From: Nocardioides sp. URHA0032
GTDB taxonomy: Bacteria > Actinomycetota > Actinomycetes > Propionibacteriales > Nocardioidaceae
Direction: 5' to 3'
Length of the DNA stretch: 64,000 nucleotides
Assembly (NCBI RefSeq): GCF_000620645.1
Contig: NZ_JIAV01000018.1
Location: 62,001 to 126,000, forward strand
Shown in pieces: positions 25,959 through 37,105 of this stretch (position 1 is the stretch's first letter; every line of letters begins with the position of its first letter). Under the pieces are notes generated by a model. The model was not told the origin of the DNA and ran no database searches. It was given only the letters and a program-made list of their open reading frames with translations. Both the position numbers and the translations under genes were made by a program.

Positions 25959-27698
25959 TCAGCTCTCCACGCCGATGGCGCCGAGGTCCGGGTAACCGTT
26001 CGACGACGGGGTCGTCGTGTAGTTGGTGACCTTGGAGCCGTACACCATGTAGAACTTCGTGATGCTCAGCGGGATGTAGGCGTAGTCCTGGCCGAGCTGC
26101 TCGTCGGCCTGCTGGAGCGCGGCGGTCTGCGCGTCGAGGTCGGACGCGTTCTGCGCCTCGTCGACCAGCTTGTTGAACTCGTCGCTGTCGTAGGCGCCGT
26201 AGTCCTGGCCGTCGGAGGCCGCGGTCAGGTTCGGGCGGCTGTCGAACAGCGGAGCCGTCACGGTGATGGCGGACGGCCAGTCGGCACCCCAGCCACCCCA
26301 CATGACGTCGGAGTCCTTGTCCGGCTTCTGGATGACGGTGTAGTAGGTGTCACCGAGGCCGTCGAGGGTCACGTCGAAGCCGGCCTTGTCCCAGGTCTCC
26401 TTCAGAGCGGCCGCCCACTTGTCGGCGGTGTCCGAGGTCGGGTAGGTGAACTTCACCGGGACCGGCATCGAGACGCCGGCGTCCTCCAGGATCTGCTTGG
26501 CAGCGTCCGGGTCACCCGAGTTGGAGCCCGAGAACGCGTCGTTGGCCTTGTAGCCGACCACAGCCGGGCTGACGATCGACTCGGCCGGCGCACCAGCCTT
26601 GTCGCCACCGAGCGCGACGTTGTACGCGTCGGAGTTCGTCGCGACCGCGAGCGCCTTCCGGACAGCCGGGTCCTTCATGACCGCGCTGCGGAAGTTCGGG
26701 ACCAGGTAGTAGACGTACGGCGAGTCCACCAGGACCGAGCGGTCAGCGACCGGGCCCTCGATCTGGCTGTAGTACGCCGGCGGCACGGAGGTGCCGGTGA
26801 TCGCGTTCGGGTCGGTGTCGGCCACGAGGCGGTCGTACTGGTTCTCCGGGGTCAGACCGATCTGGAACTCGATCGAGTCCGGCAGGGCCTTGCGCAGCTC
26901 CGGCGAGTCCGTGGACGCGTCGTAGTTGTCGTTGCGGACCAGCGTGCCACCCTTGTTCTTGTTCCACGTGCCGTCCAGCTTGTACGGGCCGTTGGAGAAG
27001 ATCTGGTAGTTGGACTTGTCGCCCTGGTCCTTGTCCTTGCGGTACGGGTCCATCATGTGCAGACCCGCGATCGCCAGCGGGAAGTCCGGCCACGGCTTGT
27101 TGAAGTGGTACGTGATGGTGTTGCCGTCACACGTGACAGCCTTGTCGAAGTACTGCGAGCCCTTGTTGGTGTAGGGGCCGGTGTACGCCGGAAGGCCCGT
27201 CGACTTGTCGGTCGGGATGTCCAGGTAGCTGAGGATGTAGTTCGGGCCACCGGTGATGACGTCGGTCGCGAACGCGCGCGACGCGCCGTACTTGAAGTCC
27301 TCACAGGTGACGGGCTGGCCGTCCTCCCACTTGACGCCGTCCTTGACGGTGAACGACCAGACCTTGCCGCCCTCGGTGGAGGTGCCGGTGTCGGTCGCGA
27401 GGTCCGCGACCGGGGTGTTGGCGGTGTCGGGGTCGTTGGAGATCGGGAACGACACCAGCGTCCGGTAGACCGTCCGGCTCAGGTTGGTGATGTCACGACC
27501 GACGTACACGCGCTGCGGGTCGAGGTGCTCGATCGGCGTGTAGAGGTAGTAGAGAAGGTCGCCGCCCTTGGCGTCGGAGGTGGGCTCGCTGTTGCCAGGG
27601 TTGCTGCTGCCGTCGCTGCTGCCGCCACAGGCGGCCAGACCGGCGGCGAGCGCGACCGCAGCCGTAGCCGCGAACACCCGCTTTCGATACTTGAACAT
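25959..27698 (-). CDS. Peptide ABC transporter substrate-binding lipoprotein (family 5)
   Basis: This 579-residue solute-binding protein has a signal peptide with lipobox LAAC near residue 24, followed by a Ser/Gly linker. The SBP_bac_5 domain shows ERGGKVWSFTVKDGVKWEDG-like text (EGGKVWSFTVKDGVKWEDG) and GNTITYHFNKPWPDFPLA. It binds peptides outside the membrane and delivers them to the permeases. Specificity cannot be read from the sequence. It is followed by the double hairpin. Confidence 0.93.
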   Translation of the reverse strand: MFKYRKRVFAATAAVALAAGLAACGGSSDGSSNPGNSEPTSDAKGGDLLYYLYTPIEHLDPQRVYVGRDITNLSRTVYRTLVSFPISNDPDTANTPVADLATDTGTSTEGGKVWSFTVKDGVKWEDGQPVTCEDFKYGASRAFATDVITGGPNYILSYLDIPTDKSTGLPAYTGPYTNKGSQYFDKAVTCDGNTITYHFNKPWPDFPLAIAGLHMMDPYRKDKDQGDKSNYQIFSNGPYKLDGTWNKNKGGTLVRNDNYDASTDSPELRKALPDSIEFQIGLTPENQYDRLVADTDPNAITGTSVPPAYYSQIEGPVADRSVLVDSPYVYYLVPNFRSAVMKDPAVRKALAVATNSDAYNVALGGDKAGAPAESIVSPAVVGYKANDAFSGSNSGDPDAAKQILEDAGVSMPVPVKFTYPTSDTADKWAAALKETWDKAGFDVTLDGLGDTYYTVIQKPDKDSDVMWGGWGADWPSAITVTAPLFDSRPNLTAASDGQDYGAYDSDEFNKLVDEAQNASDLDAQTAALQQADEQLGQDYAYIPLSITKFYMVYGSKVTNYTTTPSSNGYPDLGAIGVES

Positions 27699-27785
27699 TA
27701 CTTCTCCTTGAGTGTGTGACGCGCCTGGAGCGGCGGCACATTCGACGACGCTGTGTCGCCGAAGTCTGGTGCATTCAACTGGTGG

Positions 27786-28802
27786 TCAGCGCGCGGCCTT
27801 GGGGTCGAGCGCGTCACGGATCCCGTCACCCAGCAGGTTGAAGCTGACCACGATGATCATGATCAGGAAGGCCGGGGCGAAGAAGAACAGGAAGTCGGCG
27901 CTGGAGTAGTTGATCGAGCTCCGCAGCACGTTGCCCAGCGTCGGCGTCGGCGGGTGGATGCCGACGCCCAGGTAGCTCAGCGCGGCCTCCGCGGAGACGT
28001 AGACCGGCATGGTCAGCGTGAAGGTGACCAGCAGCGGGGCCCACAGGTTCGGCAGGATCTCCTTGAAGTAGATCCGGCGCCGGGGCGCACCGAGCAGCAC
28101 CGCGGCGTCGACGAACTCCCGCTCCCGGACCGAGAGCACCTGCCCTCGGATGATGCGGGCGATGCCGGGCCACCCGAACATGCCGAGCACGAGGATGACG
28201 TAGACACCGTTGGGTATGTCGTCGGAGGCGGTTCCCGGCAGGTAGGTGGCGAGGAAGGCCACGCCGAGGCTCGAGAGGGCCAGCAGCATCAGCGTCTGCG
28301 GGAACGACAGCGTCAGGTCGATCGAGCGGCCGATGATCGCGTCGATCCAGCCGCCGGTGAAGCCGGCGATGATGCCGAGCACGGTGCCGAGGCCGATCGC
28401 GATGATCGTGGCCGAGATCGCGATCGCCAGCGAGAACGTGATGCCGTACCAGACGCGCGACAGCACGTCGCGGCCGGTGCCGGGCTCGACGCCGAGCGGG
28501 TGGTCCCAGCTGACGCCGCCGAGCCTGCCGATCGGCAGGCCGCCGGTGTTGCCGTCGATCAGGTCGGGGTTGAAGCTCGTCGGGTCCAGCACGCCGGCCT
28601 TCACGAGGAACGGCGCCGCGACCGCGGCCGCGAAGTAGAGGACGACGACGACGAACGCGATCATCGACAGCTTGTCGCGGCGGAAGCGGCCCACCGCGAG
28701 ACGAGTCGGCGACTGGCCGGCGATCTTGCTGAGATCTCCCCCGGGTCCCGCGGTGGGATCCGGAAGCTGCTCACTCTCCAGGTTCGAAGCCTGAACTGAC
28801 AT
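27786..28802 (-). CDS. Peptide ABC transporter permease (DppC/OppC type)
   Basis: This 338-residue permease has an N-terminal cytoplasmic tail, a first helix near 48-70 and five later helices. The coupling motif EREFVDAAVLLGAPRRRIYFKEILPN lies near 225-250 (named by its key residues EFVDAA...GAP). It is the first gene of the operon here; the order permease C, binding protein, permease B, ATPase D, ATPase F differs from the usual A-B-C-D-F. Confidence 0.92.
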   Translation of the reverse strand: MSVQASNLESEQLPDPTAGPGGDLSKIAGQSPTRLAVGRFRRDKLSMIAFVVVVLYFAAAVAAPFLVKAGVLDPTSFNPDLIDGNTGGLPIGRLGGVSWDHPLGVEPGTGRDVLSRVWYGITFSLAIAISATIIAIGLGTVLGIIAGFTGGWIDAIIGRSIDLTLSFPQTLMLLALSSLGVAFLATYLPGTASDDIPNGVYVILVLGMFGWPGIARIIRGQVLSVREREFVDAAVLLGAPRRRIYFKEILPNLWAPLLVTFTLTMPVYVSAEAALSYLGVGIHPPTPTLGNVLRSSINYSSADFLFFFAPAFLIMIIVVSFNLLGDGIRDALDPKAAR

Positions 28803-28968
28803 GGCACCTCTGTCGTGTCGGATGTGCGTCGTCGTCGGTTCCGGGCGTCCGGATCACGGACACCTGGGGGCCGGCGACCGGTGCGACTCTATGTGACGCC
28901 GCCGCATCATCGGGTCATCTGCTTGTAACGATCTGGTCTCGACGCTGACTTGTTACACGTCCGCTGGA

Positions 28969-30741
28969 TCAGCCCTCGGACCGGACTTCCTGCACGGCCG
29001 GGGCGTCGACACCGGCCTCCTTCCGCTGCGCCGCCGTGATCGGCGCAGGAGCTGCGGTGAGGGGGTCGAAACCCCCGCCGGACTTGGGGAATGCGATCAC
29101 GTCTCGGATCGAGTCGCTGCCGGCGAGGAGCGCGACGATCCGGTCCCAGCCGAACGCGATGCCGCCGTGCGGCGGCGCGCCGTACTTGAACGCCTCGAGG
29201 AGGAAGCCGAACTTCTCCTCGGCCTCGGCCTCGTCGATACCCATGATCGCGAACACCCGCTTCTGGATGTCCTCGCGGTGGATACGGATGGAGCCGCCGC
29301 CGATCTCGTTGCCGTTGCAGACGATGTCGTAGGCCCAGGCCAGCGCGTTGCCGGGATCGGTGTCGAAGCTGTCGAGCGCCTGCGGCGAGGTGAAGGCATG
29401 GTGGACCGCCGTCCACGCGCCACTCCCGACCGCGACGTCACCGGCAGCCGTCGCCTCGTCGGCGGGCTCGAACAGCGGTGCGTCCACGATCCAGGTGAAG
29501 GCCCACGCGGACTCGTCGATGAGGCCGGCGCGGCGGCCGATCTCGAGGCGTGCGGCGCCCAGCAGCGCCCGGCTGCTCTTGACCGGACCGGCCGCGAAGA
29601 AGATGCAGTCGCCCGGCTGGGCGCCGACGTGCGCGGCCAGGCCGGCCTTCTCCTCGTCGGTGATGTTCTTCGCGACGGGGCCGCCGAGCTCGCCGTCCTC
29701 CTGCACCAGGACGTACGCCAGGCCGCGGGCGCCGCGCTGCTTGGCCCACTCCTGCCAGGCGTCCAGCTGCTTGCGGGGCTGGCTCGCTCCCCCGGGCATC
29801 ACGACGGCACCGACGTACGGCGCCTGGAAGACCCGGAACGGCGTCTCCCGGAAGTAGTCGGTGCACTCGACGAGCTCCAGGCCCATCCGCAGGTCTGGCT
29901 TGTCGGAGCCGAACCGGGCCATCGCCTCGGCGTAGGTCATCCGCGGCAGCGGGGTCGGCACGTCGTGGCCGATCAGCTTCCACAGCGCGACCAGGATCTC
30001 CTCGGCGACGGCGATGACGTCGTCCTGCTCCACGAAGCTCATCTCGATGTCGAGCTGGGTGAACTCCGGCTGCCGGTCCGCGCGGAAGTCCTCGTCGCGG
30101 TAGCAGCGGGCGATCTGGAAGTAGCGCTCCATGCCCGCGACCATGAGCAGTTGCTTGAACAGCTGCGGGCTCTGCGGCAGCGCGTACCAGCTGCCGGGCT
30201 GGAGTCGCGCCGGCACCAGGAAGTCCCGAGCGCCCTCGGGCGTCGAGCGGGTCAGGGTCGGGGTCTCGATCTCGACGAACCCCTGGGCGTCGAGGACGTC
30301 GCGCGCGGCCTTGTTCACCTTGCTGCGCAGGCGGATCGCGTGGTTCGGCGCCGGCCTGCGGAGGTCGAGGTACCGGTGCTTGAGGCGGGCCTCCTCGCCG
30401 ACCTCGACGTGCTCGCTGATGGGGAACGGCAGCGGCGCCGCTGCGCTGAGCACCTCGACGGCGCTGGCGACCACCTCGATCTCGCCGGTCGCGAGGTTCG
30501 GGTTCTCGTTGCCCTCCTTGCGGAGGGCGACCTCACCGGTGACCTTGAGGCAGTACTCCGCGCGCAGGTGGTGGGCGACGGCCTCGTCCCGGATCACGAC
30601 CTGCACGACGCCGCTCGCCTCGCGCAGGTCGATGAACGCGACCCCGCCGTGGTCGCGCCGGTTGGCCACCCATCCCGCGAGGGTGACGGTCTGGCCGGCG
30701 TGCTCGGCGCGGAGTGCGCCGGCGTCCTGGGTGCGGATCAC
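28969..30741 (-). CDS. aspS: Aspartyl-tRNA synthetase
   Basis: This 590-residue class IIb synthetase has an N-terminal OB-fold anticodon-binding domain ([18 protein letters not shown] near 25-42), a catalytic core with [20 protein letters not shown] and [17 protein letters not shown] near 205-235, the bacterial GAD insertion and C-terminal [15 protein letters not shown]. The start is GTG 30741, overlapping the hisS stop (GTGA). It is probably the non-discriminating type, as is usual in actinobacteria that use GatCAB; that is inference. Confidence 0.96.
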   Translation of the reverse strand: MIRTQDAGALRAEHAGQTVTLAGWVANRRDHGGVAFIDLREASGVVQVVIRDEAVAHHLRAEYCLKVTGEVALRKEGNENPNLATGEIEVVASAVEVLSAAAPLPFPISEHVEVGEEARLKHRYLDLRRPAPNHAIRLRSKVNKAARDVLDAQGFVEIETPTLTRSTPEGARDFLVPARLQPGSWYALPQSPQLFKQLLMVAGMERYFQIARCYRDEDFRADRQPEFTQLDIEMSFVEQDDVIAVAEEILVALWKLIGHDVPTPLPRMTYAEAMARFGSDKPDLRMGLELVECTDYFRETPFRVFQAPYVGAVVMPGGASQPRKQLDAWQEWAKQRGARGLAYVLVQEDGELGGPVAKNITDEEKAGLAAHVGAQPGDCIFFAAGPVKSSRALLGAARLEIGRRAGLIDESAWAFTWIVDAPLFEPADEATAAGDVAVGSGAWTAVHHAFTSPQALDSFDTDPGNALAWAYDIVCNGNEIGGGSIRIHREDIQKRVFAIMGIDEAEAEEKFGFLLEAFKYGAPPHGGIAFGWDRIVALLAGSDSIRDVIAFPKSGGGFDPLTAAPAPITAAQRKEAGVDAPAVQEVRSEG

Positions 30742-32099
30742 TGCTTCTTCTCCTCGTTGCTGACGACGACCTGCGGTCGCAGGTCCTCCTCGGGCGGGCT
30801 CCACGCGGCGGGGTCGGCCGCCACCTGCTCCCCCGACCGGATGTCCTTGACCTGGTCGCCCCCGGGTCCGGCGGGGTCGCCCGGGAACCACACGAACGGG
30901 ATCCCGCGGCGCTCGGCGTACCGGATCTGCTTGCCGAACTTCTGCGCGCTCGCCGCCACCTCGCACGGGATGCCGCGCCGGCGCAGCGCGTCCGCGACGG
31001 CGGTGCTCGCCGGACGGGTCTCCTCGTCGGTCACCGCCACCAGCACCGCGCTCGGCACCGGCCGGCTGCCGGCCACCACGCCGTCGGCGAGCAACGGGAT
31101 CAGCGTGCGGGAGACGCCGAACGACACCCCCACGCCGGGGTACGTCGAGCGCCCGTCGGACGCGAGCGCGTCGTACCGCCCGCCGCCGCCGACCGACTTC
31201 AGGCGCTCGTAGCCGGCCATGAAGATCTCGACCACGGTGCCCGTGTAGTAGTCGAGCCCGCGCGCGATGCGCAGGTTGGCCTCCACGGTGACGTGCTCGT
31301 GACCACCCGCCGCACAGCCCTCGACGACCGCGGCGAGCTCGGCGAGACCCTCGTCGAGGAGCGGGTCGTCGACGCCCAGTGCGCGCACCCGGTCGACGAA
31401 CGAGGTGTCGGCGACGCGGATCGTCGCCAGCTCGAGGCAGCGCTGCGCCTGCTCGGGTGTCGCGCCCGCGTCGCTGACGAGCAGCTCGGCGACCGTCCCG
31501 GCGGGCAGCTTGTCGAGCTTGTCGATGGTGCGGATCGCGACCGTGACGTCCGGCAGCCCGAGACCGCGGTAGAAGCCCTGGATCAGCTTGCGGTTGTTGA
31601 ACTGGAAGCTCACCGGCGGGATCGGCAGCGCGTCGAGCGCGTCGACCATCACGCGCATCACCTCGACGTCGTGGTGGAACGGCAGCACGTCCCGGCCGAC
31701 GATGTCGACGTCGGCCTGGGTGAACTGGCGGTAGCGGCCCTCCTGCGGACGCTCGCCGCGCCACGCGGGCTGGATCTGGAATCGCCGGAACGGGAACTCC
31801 AGGTGCCCCGCGTGCTCGAGCACGTAGCGCGCGAAGGGCACGGTCAGGTCGAAGTGCAGGCCGAGCCCGGAGTCGCCGTCCTCGTCCCCGGCCTGGAGGC
31901 GGCGGAGGACGTAGATCTCCTTGTCGATCTCGCCGCCCTTCGCCAGCCGGTCGAGGGGCTCGACCACCCTGGTCTCGATGTTGGTGAAGCCGTGCAGCTC
32001 GAAGGTGCGCGACAACGACGCCACCACCTCACGCTCGACGACGCGTGCCGCAGGAAGCAGCTCGGGGAACCCGCTGAGCGGGGTCGGCTTGGCGCTCAC
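30738..32099 (-). CDS. hisS: Histidyl-tRNA synthetase
   Basis: This 453-residue class II synthetase starts at GTG 32099. It has motif 2 around [22 protein letters not shown] near 105-125, the histidine loops [18 protein letters not shown] near 265-283 and [12 protein letters not shown] just after, plus a C-terminal anticodon domain. It is coupled to aspS, an arrangement common in actinobacteria. Confidence 0.95.
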   Translation of the reverse strand: MSAKPTPLSGFPELLPAARVVEREVVASLSRTFELHGFTNIETRVVEPLDRLAKGGEIDKEIYVLRRLQAGDEDGDSGLGLHFDLTVPFARYVLEHAGHLEFPFRRFQIQPAWRGERPQEGRYRQFTQADVDIVGRDVLPFHHDVEVMRVMVDALDALPIPPVSFQFNNRKLIQGFYRGLGLPDVTVAIRTIDKLDKLPAGTVAELLVSDAGATPEQAQRCLELATIRVADTSFVDRVRALGVDDPLLDEGLAELAAVVEGCAAGGHEHVTVEANLRIARGLDYYTGTVVEIFMAGYERLKSVGGGGRYDALASDGRSTYPGVGVSFGVSRTLIPLLADGVVAGSRPVPSAVLVAVTDEETRPASTAVADALRRRGIPCEVAASAQKFGKQIRYAERRGIPFVWFPGDPAGPGGDQVKDIRSGEQVAADPAAWSPPEEDLRPQVVVSNEEKKQ

Positions 32100-32103
32100 G
32101 GGA

Positions 32104-32814
32104 TCACAGGCCTCGGGTGACGCGGGCGGAGTCGCCGCTGGACTGCAGCTCGAGGAGGAACGGGTTGGTCGCCCGCTCGCGGCCGATCGACGTCTGCTCG
32201 CCGTGGCCGGGCAGCACCACGACGTCGTCGGGCAGGGTGAGCACCTTCTCCGCGAGGCTGCGCAGCATGGTCGGGTGGTCCCCGCCGGGCAGGTCGGTGC
32301 GCCCGATCGATCCGGCGAAGAGCAGGTCGCCGGAGAACATCACTTCCGAGATGTCGTCACGCTGGTACGGCGAGCGGAACGCGACCGAGCCCTCCGTGTG
32401 GCCGGGCGCGTGGTCGACCACGAAGCGCAGCCCGGCCAGCTCGAGCTCCTGGAGGTCCGCCAGCTCACGGACGTCGTCCGGCTCCGCGAACTCGTAGTTC
32501 CCGCCGAGCAGCATCTGCGTGGTCTCCGCGGACATCCCCGCCATCGGGTCCGCGAGCAGGTGCCGGTCGGCGGGGTGGATCCACGCGGTCGCGTCGTAGG
32601 TTCCCGCGACCGGCGCGACGCACCACATGTGGTCGACGTGACCGTGGGTGACCAGGACGGCGACCGGCTTGAGCCGGTGCTCCCGGACCACCTCGGCGAT
32701 GCCCTCGGCGGCGTCCTTCCCGGGATCGATGACCACGCACTCCGAGCCCGGACCGGTCGCTGCCACGTAGCAGTTCGTGCCCCACGGGCCCGCGGGGAAT
32801 CCGGCGATCAACAC
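32104..32814 (-). CDS. MBL-fold metallo-hydrolase, glyoxalase II-like
   Basis: This 236-residue hydrolase has the zinc motif THGHVDHMW (HxHxDH) near 61-66, a third His in DHAPGHTEGSV, the bridging Asp in FSGDLLFAGSIGRTDLPGG and a final His in PGHGEQTSI. It starts at GTG 32814 and ends 4 bases before hisS, so it is probably the first gene of the MBL-hisS-aspS operon. The substrate is unknown; hydroxyacylglutathione or mycothiol thioesters are possible. Confidence 0.87.
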   Translation of the reverse strand: MLIAGFPAGPWGTNCYVAATGPGSECVVIDPGKDAAEGIAEVVREHRLKPVAVLVTHGHVDHMWCVAPVAGTYDATAWIHPADRHLLADPMAGMSAETTQMLLGGNYEFAEPDDVRELADLQELELAGLRFVVDHAPGHTEGSVAFRSPYQRDDISEVMFSGDLLFAGSIGRTDLPGGDHPTMLRSLAEKVLTLPDDVVVLPGHGEQTSIGRERATNPFLLELQSSGDSARVTRGL

Positions 32815-32951
32815 CCCGGCAGCCTAGCGAGGGCGGAGGAGCGGCGCCGCACCCGGTGCGGGAGGGCGACGCACCGCAATCGTCCCGGCGGGCCGGCCGG
32901 CTCCTTGACTAGCATGGGCGTGCCACGACCAGCAGCGAGCGGAGCGAAGCA

Positions 32952-34181
32952 GTGACGAGCCACGATTGGGGCCGTGTCGATGACGACGGCACCGTCTACG
33001 TGAAGACAGCGGACGGGGAACGCCCCGTCGGCCAGTACCCCGAGGGCACGCCCGAGGAGGCACTGAAGTTCTTCACCGAGCGGTACGACGCGCTCGCTTT
33101 CGAGGTCGACCTCCTCGACCAGCGGATCAGGTCCGGGGTGATGGCGCCGGACGAGGCGGCCACGTCGGTGCGCACGGTTCGCGAGCAGGTCGGGAGTGCG
33201 AACGCCGTGGGTGACCTGGCCTCCCTGCTGGCCAGGCTCGATGCGCTCAGCCCCCTCCTGGACGAGCAGCGCGAGGCCCGCAAGGCCGAGCGGGCGCAGC
33301 GCACCGCCGAGTCGCGTGCGGGCAAGGAGCGGATCGTGGCCGAGGCCGAGCGGCTCGCCGAGGGCAGCGACTGGCGCAACGGCGCCAACCGGATGCGTGA
33401 GCTGCTCGACGAGTGGAAGGCGCTGCCCCGGATCGACCGCGCCTCGGACGACTCCCTGTGGCGGCGGTTCTCGACCGCGCGCACGGCGTACACGCGCCGC
33501 CGGAAGGCGCACTTCGCCGAGCAGCACGAGAAGCGGGACCAGGCCCGGTCCGTCAAGGAGCGCCTCGCGACCGAGGCGGAGGAGCTGGCGACCTCGACGG
33601 ACTGGGGTCCGACCGCCGGCCGCTACCGCGAGCTGATGCGGCAGTGGAAGGCCGCCGGACCGGCACCGCGCGAGGTCGACGACGCGCTGTGGAAGCGCTT
33701 CCGCGGCGCCCAGGACACGTTCTTCGGCGCCCGCGACGCCGCGGCCGCCGAGCAGGACCAGGAGTTCGCCGCGAACGCCGTGGTCAAGGAGCAGCTGCTG
33801 GTCGAGGCCGAGGCGCTGCTGCCGGTGACCGACCTGGAGGCCGCCAAGCGGGCGTTCCGTGAGATCGCCGACCGCTGGGACGCCGCGGGCAAGGTCCCGC
33901 GAGACCGGATGCGTGACCTCGAGGGCCGGATCCGCCGCGTCGAGCAGGAGATCCGGGGCGTCGAGGACGAGCACTGGCGCACGTCGGACCCCGAGAAGTC
34001 GGCCCGCGCCGACGACATGGTCTCCAAGCTCGAGGCGGCGATCGCCCAGGTCGAGTCCGATCTCGACAAGGCACGCGCCGCGGGCAACGACAGGAAGGTC
34101 GCGGAGCTCGAGGAGAACCTCGCCTCCCGGCAGTCCTTCCTGGAGATGGCGAAGCGCGCCAGCGCCGACTTCTCGGGCTGA
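32952..34181 (+). CDS. DUF349 domain protein
   Basis: This 409-residue, highly charged, mostly helical protein has at least three DUF349-type repeats recognisable by the pattern W..N/pt..R...L...WK..p.....D..LW.rF..A. (around residues 135, 208 and 295). It ends in a long coiled coil. The start is GTG 32952 with GGAG upstream. Function of DUF349 is uncertain. It is the only plus-strand gene between 7 and 50 kb, so it has its own promoter in the preceding 137-base gap. Confidence 0.88.
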   Translation: MTSHDWGRVDDDGTVYVKTADGERPVGQYPEGTPEEALKFFTERYDALAFEVDLLDQRIRSGVMAPDEAATSVRTVREQVGSANAVGDLASLLARLDALSPLLDEQREARKAERAQRTAESRAGKERIVAEAERLAEGSDWRNGANRMRELLDEWKALPRIDRASDDSLWRRFSTARTAYTRRRKAHFAEQHEKRDQARSVKERLATEAEELATSTDWGPTAGRYRELMRQWKAAGPAPREVDDALWKRFRGAQDTFFGARDAAAAEQDQEFAANAVVKEQLLVEAEALLPVTDLEAAKRAFREIADRWDAAGKVPRDRMRDLEGRIRRVEQEIRGVEDEHWRTSDPEKSARADDMVSKLEAAIAQVESDLDKARAAGNDRKVAELEENLASRQSFLEMAKRASADFSG

Positions 34182-34220
34182 CGCGCTCCGTCGCTCTCCG
34201 TCCTGAGGTGAGCCGGGCGG

Positions 34221-36527
34221 CTACTGGGTGACCCGGTAGGCGTCGAAGACGCCGGGCACCGAGCGGACGGCCTTGAGCACGGTGTCGAGGTGCTTGGCCT
34301 CGGCCATCTCGAAGGTGAACCGGCTCTTCGCGACCCGGTCCCGGGAGGTCGAGAGGTTGGCGCTGAGGATGTCCACGTGCGCATCCGACAGCGCCATCGT
34401 GATGTCGGAGAGCAGCCGGGCCCGGTCGAGCGCCTCCACCTGGATGTTGACCAGGAAGCTGGACTGCCCGGTCGGCGCCCACTCGACGTCGAGCAGCCGC
34501 TCCGGCTGGGACTGCAGGCTCTTGGCGTTGGTGCAGGTCTGCCGGTGCACCGACACTCCCCCGCCCTTGGTGACGAAGCCGAGGATCGGGTCCGGGGGCA
34601 CCGGGGTGCAGCACTTGGCGAGCTTCACCCACACGTCCGGGGCACCCTTGACGATCACACCGGCGTCGCCACCCGCCTGGACCTTGGCGCGGCCGCGCCG
34701 GCCGGTGATCGTCACGCCCTCGGACAGGTCCTCCGCAGCGCCCTCGTCGCCGCCGTGCAGGTCGATCACGCGGCGTACGACGGCCTGCGCGCTGATGTTG
34801 CCCTCGCCGACCGCGGCGTAGAGAGCGGAGACGTCCGCGAGCTTGAAGTGGACCGCGGCCAGCATCAGCGACTCGTGGGACATCAGCCGCTTCAGCGGCA
34901 GTCCCTCCTTGCGCATCAGCTTCGCGATCTGCTCCTTGCCGCGGTCGATCGCCTCCTCGCGCCGCTCCTTGGTGAACCACTGGCGGATCTTGGAGCGGGC
35001 CCGCGGTGACTTCACGAAGCCGAGCCAGTCGCGGGACGGGCCCGCGGTCGGCGACTTGGACGTGAAGACCTCGACCACGTCGCCGTTCTCGAGCGCGGAC
35101 TCCAGGGGGACCAGGCGGCCGTTGACCCGGGCGCCGATCGTGTGGTGCCCGACCTCGGTGTGCACGGCGTACGCGAAGTCGACCGGGGTCGCACCGGTCG
35201 GCAGCGCGATGACGTCCCCGCGCGGCGTGAAGACGTAGACCTCGGCGCGATTGATCTCGAAGCGGAGCGACTCCAGGAACTCGCCCGGGTCCTCGACCTC
35301 GTTCTGCCAGTCCAGGAGCTGGCGCACCCAGGTCATGTCGTCGAGGTCGGCGGCACGGTCGGTGTCCACACCGGCGCGGCCGTTCTCCTTGTACTTCCAG
35401 TGCGCGGCGACGCCGTACTCGGCCCGGCGGTGCTGCGCGAACGTGCGGATCTGCAGCTCGACCGGCTTGCCCTGCGGGCCGATGACCGTCGTGTGCAGCG
35501 ACTGGTACATGTTGAACTTCGGCATCGCGACGTAGTCCTTGAACCGGCCGAGGACCGGGTTCCAGCGCGCGTGCAGGATGCCGAGGACCGTGTAGCAGTC
35601 GCGGTCGTTCTCGACGAGCACGCGGATGCCGACCAGGTCGTAGATGTCGGAGAAGTCGCGGCCTCCGACGATCATCTTCTGGTAGATCGAGTAGTAGTGC
35701 TTCGGGCGGCCGGTGACGGTCGCCTTCACCTTGGCCTCGCGCAGGTCTGCCTCGACCTGGGCGATCACCTCGGCGAGGAACTGGTCGCGGGACGGCGCCC
35801 GCTCGGCGACCATCCGCACGATCTCGTCGTAGATCTTCGGGTGCAGCGTCGCGAAGGCGAGGTCCTCGAGCTCCCACTTGATGGTGTTCATGCCGAGCCG
35901 GTGTGCCAGCGGGGCGTAGATGTCGAGCGTCTCGCGGGCCACCCGCTCCTGCGTCTCCTGCCGCACGTAGCGCAGCGTGCGCATGTTGTGCAGCCGGTCG
36001 GCGAGCTTGATGACGAGGACCCGGATGTCGCGCGACATCGCGACGATCATCTTGCGGATGGTCTCGGCCTGCGCGGAGTCGCCGTACTTGACCTTGTCGA
36101 GCTTCGTCACGCCGTCGACGAGCTGGGCGACCTCCTCGCCGAAGTCCTGCCGCACCTGCTCGAGCGTGTACGGCGTGTCCTCGACGGTGTCGTGCAGCAG
36201 GGCCGCGGCCAGGGTCGACTCGGTCATCCCGATGTCGGCGAGGATCGACGTCACGGCCAGCGGGTGGGTGATGTACGGGTCGCCGCTCTTGCGGGTCTGG
36301 GTGCCGTGCATCTTCTCGGCGGTGAGGTACGCCCGCTCGAGCAGCGCCAGGTCGGCCTTCGGGTGGTTCGCCCGCACGGAGCGGAACAGCGGCTCGAGGA
36401 CCGGGTTGGCCGACTGGTTGCGGGTGCCCATCCGCGCCAGCCGGGCGCGCATGCTCCGGGTCGAGGACGCCGTCTCCGGCGCGCGCCGCTCCCGCTCGGC
36501 AGCGTGGGCGGTGCTCTCCTCGGTCAC
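34221..36527 (-). CDS. relA: Bifunctional (p)ppGpp synthetase/hydrolase Rel
   Basis: This 768-residue stringent-response enzyme has an N-terminal HD hydrolase domain with ITHPL (His88) and the intact HDTVEDT (His112-Asp113), so hydrolase activity is expected. The synthetase domain includes [12 protein letters not shown] and [12 protein letters not shown] near 265-300. TGS follows at about 405-470, then the zinc-finger/helical region with [13 protein letters not shown] near 615 and a C-terminal ACT domain. The start is GTG 36527. It follows apt by 20 bases. Confidence 0.96.
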   Translation of the reverse strand: MTEESTAHAAERERRAPETASSTRSMRARLARMGTRNQSANPVLEPLFRSVRANHPKADLALLERAYLTAEKMHGTQTRKSGDPYITHPLAVTSILADIGMTESTLAAALLHDTVEDTPYTLEQVRQDFGEEVAQLVDGVTKLDKVKYGDSAQAETIRKMIVAMSRDIRVLVIKLADRLHNMRTLRYVRQETQERVARETLDIYAPLAHRLGMNTIKWELEDLAFATLHPKIYDEIVRMVAERAPSRDQFLAEVIAQVEADLREAKVKATVTGRPKHYYSIYQKMIVGGRDFSDIYDLVGIRVLVENDRDCYTVLGILHARWNPVLGRFKDYVAMPKFNMYQSLHTTVIGPQGKPVELQIRTFAQHRRAEYGVAAHWKYKENGRAGVDTDRAADLDDMTWVRQLLDWQNEVEDPGEFLESLRFEINRAEVYVFTPRGDVIALPTGATPVDFAYAVHTEVGHHTIGARVNGRLVPLESALENGDVVEVFTSKSPTAGPSRDWLGFVKSPRARSKIRQWFTKERREEAIDRGKEQIAKLMRKEGLPLKRLMSHESLMLAAVHFKLADVSALYAAVGEGNISAQAVVRRVIDLHGGDEGAAEDLSEGVTITGRRGRAKVQAGGDAGVIVKGAPDVWVKLAKCCTPVPPDPILGFVTKGGGVSVHRQTCTNAKSLQSQPERLLDVEWAPTGQSSFLVNIQVEALDRARLLSDITMALSDAHVDILSANLSTSRDRVAKSRFTFEMAEAKHLDTVLKAVRSVPGVFDAYRVTQ

Positions 36528-36547
36528 GTCGTCAGTCTAGGTCGCCG

Positions 36548-37096
36548 TCACACGGTGAGGAGCGTCGTCAGGGGTACGTCGCCGAGCGTCTCGCGCCCCG
36601 GGAGGAAGGCGAGCTCCATCAGCATGGCCACGCCGTGCACCGACGCGCCGCACTTCTGGACCAGGTCCAGGGTCGCCCGGGCGGTCCCGCCGGTGGCGAG
36701 CACGTCGTCGACCAGCAGGAGCCGGTCCCCCGGCGCCAGGGCGTCGCGGTGGATCTCGAGGGTGGCCTCGCCGTACTCGAGGGCGTAGGACACGGCGTAC
36801 GTCTCGCGGGGCAGCTTCCCGGCCTTGCGGACCGGCACGAAGCCCACTCCCAGGGTGAGTGCGACCGGGGCCCCGAGGATGAATCCGCGCGACTCCATGC
36901 CGAGCACCTTGTCGACGACCGGCCTCCCGCCGTCGTCGCGGCCGGCGTCCGCCAGTGCCTCGATGACCGTCGTGAAGGCCGTGTGGTCGTCGAGCAGCGG
37001 GGTGATGTCCTTGAAGAGGATCCCGGGCTCGGGGAAGTCCGGTACGTCCGCGATCAGCGCGAGCGCGCGGGCCAGCCCCGGGCCGGAGTCAGCCAT
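36548..37096 (-). CDS. apt: Adenine phosphoribosyltransferase
   Basis: This 182-residue purine salvage enzyme converts adenine and PRPP to AMP. It shows FPEPGILFKDITPLL near 20-34, the adenine-pocket segment GMESRGFILGAPVALTLG, and the PRPP loop RLLLVDDVLATGGTA near 128-142. It lies between secF and rel in the order usual for actinobacteria. Confidence 0.96.
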   Translation of the reverse strand: MADSGPGLARALALIADVPDFPEPGILFKDITPLLDDHTAFTTVIEALADAGRDDGGRPVVDKVLGMESRGFILGAPVALTLGVGFVPVRKAGKLPRETYAVSYALEYGEATLEIHRDALAPGDRLLLVDDVLATGGTARATLDLVQKCGASVHGVAMLMELAFLPGRETLGDVPLTTLLTV

Positions 37097-37105
37097 CGGC
37101 GTGGA

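Noticed and set aside
28924..28957. TGTAAC/GTTACA pair upstream of the peptide importer operon
   Set aside because: Half-sites are only 6 bases and 22 apart; could be chance, and no promoter could be fitted around them.
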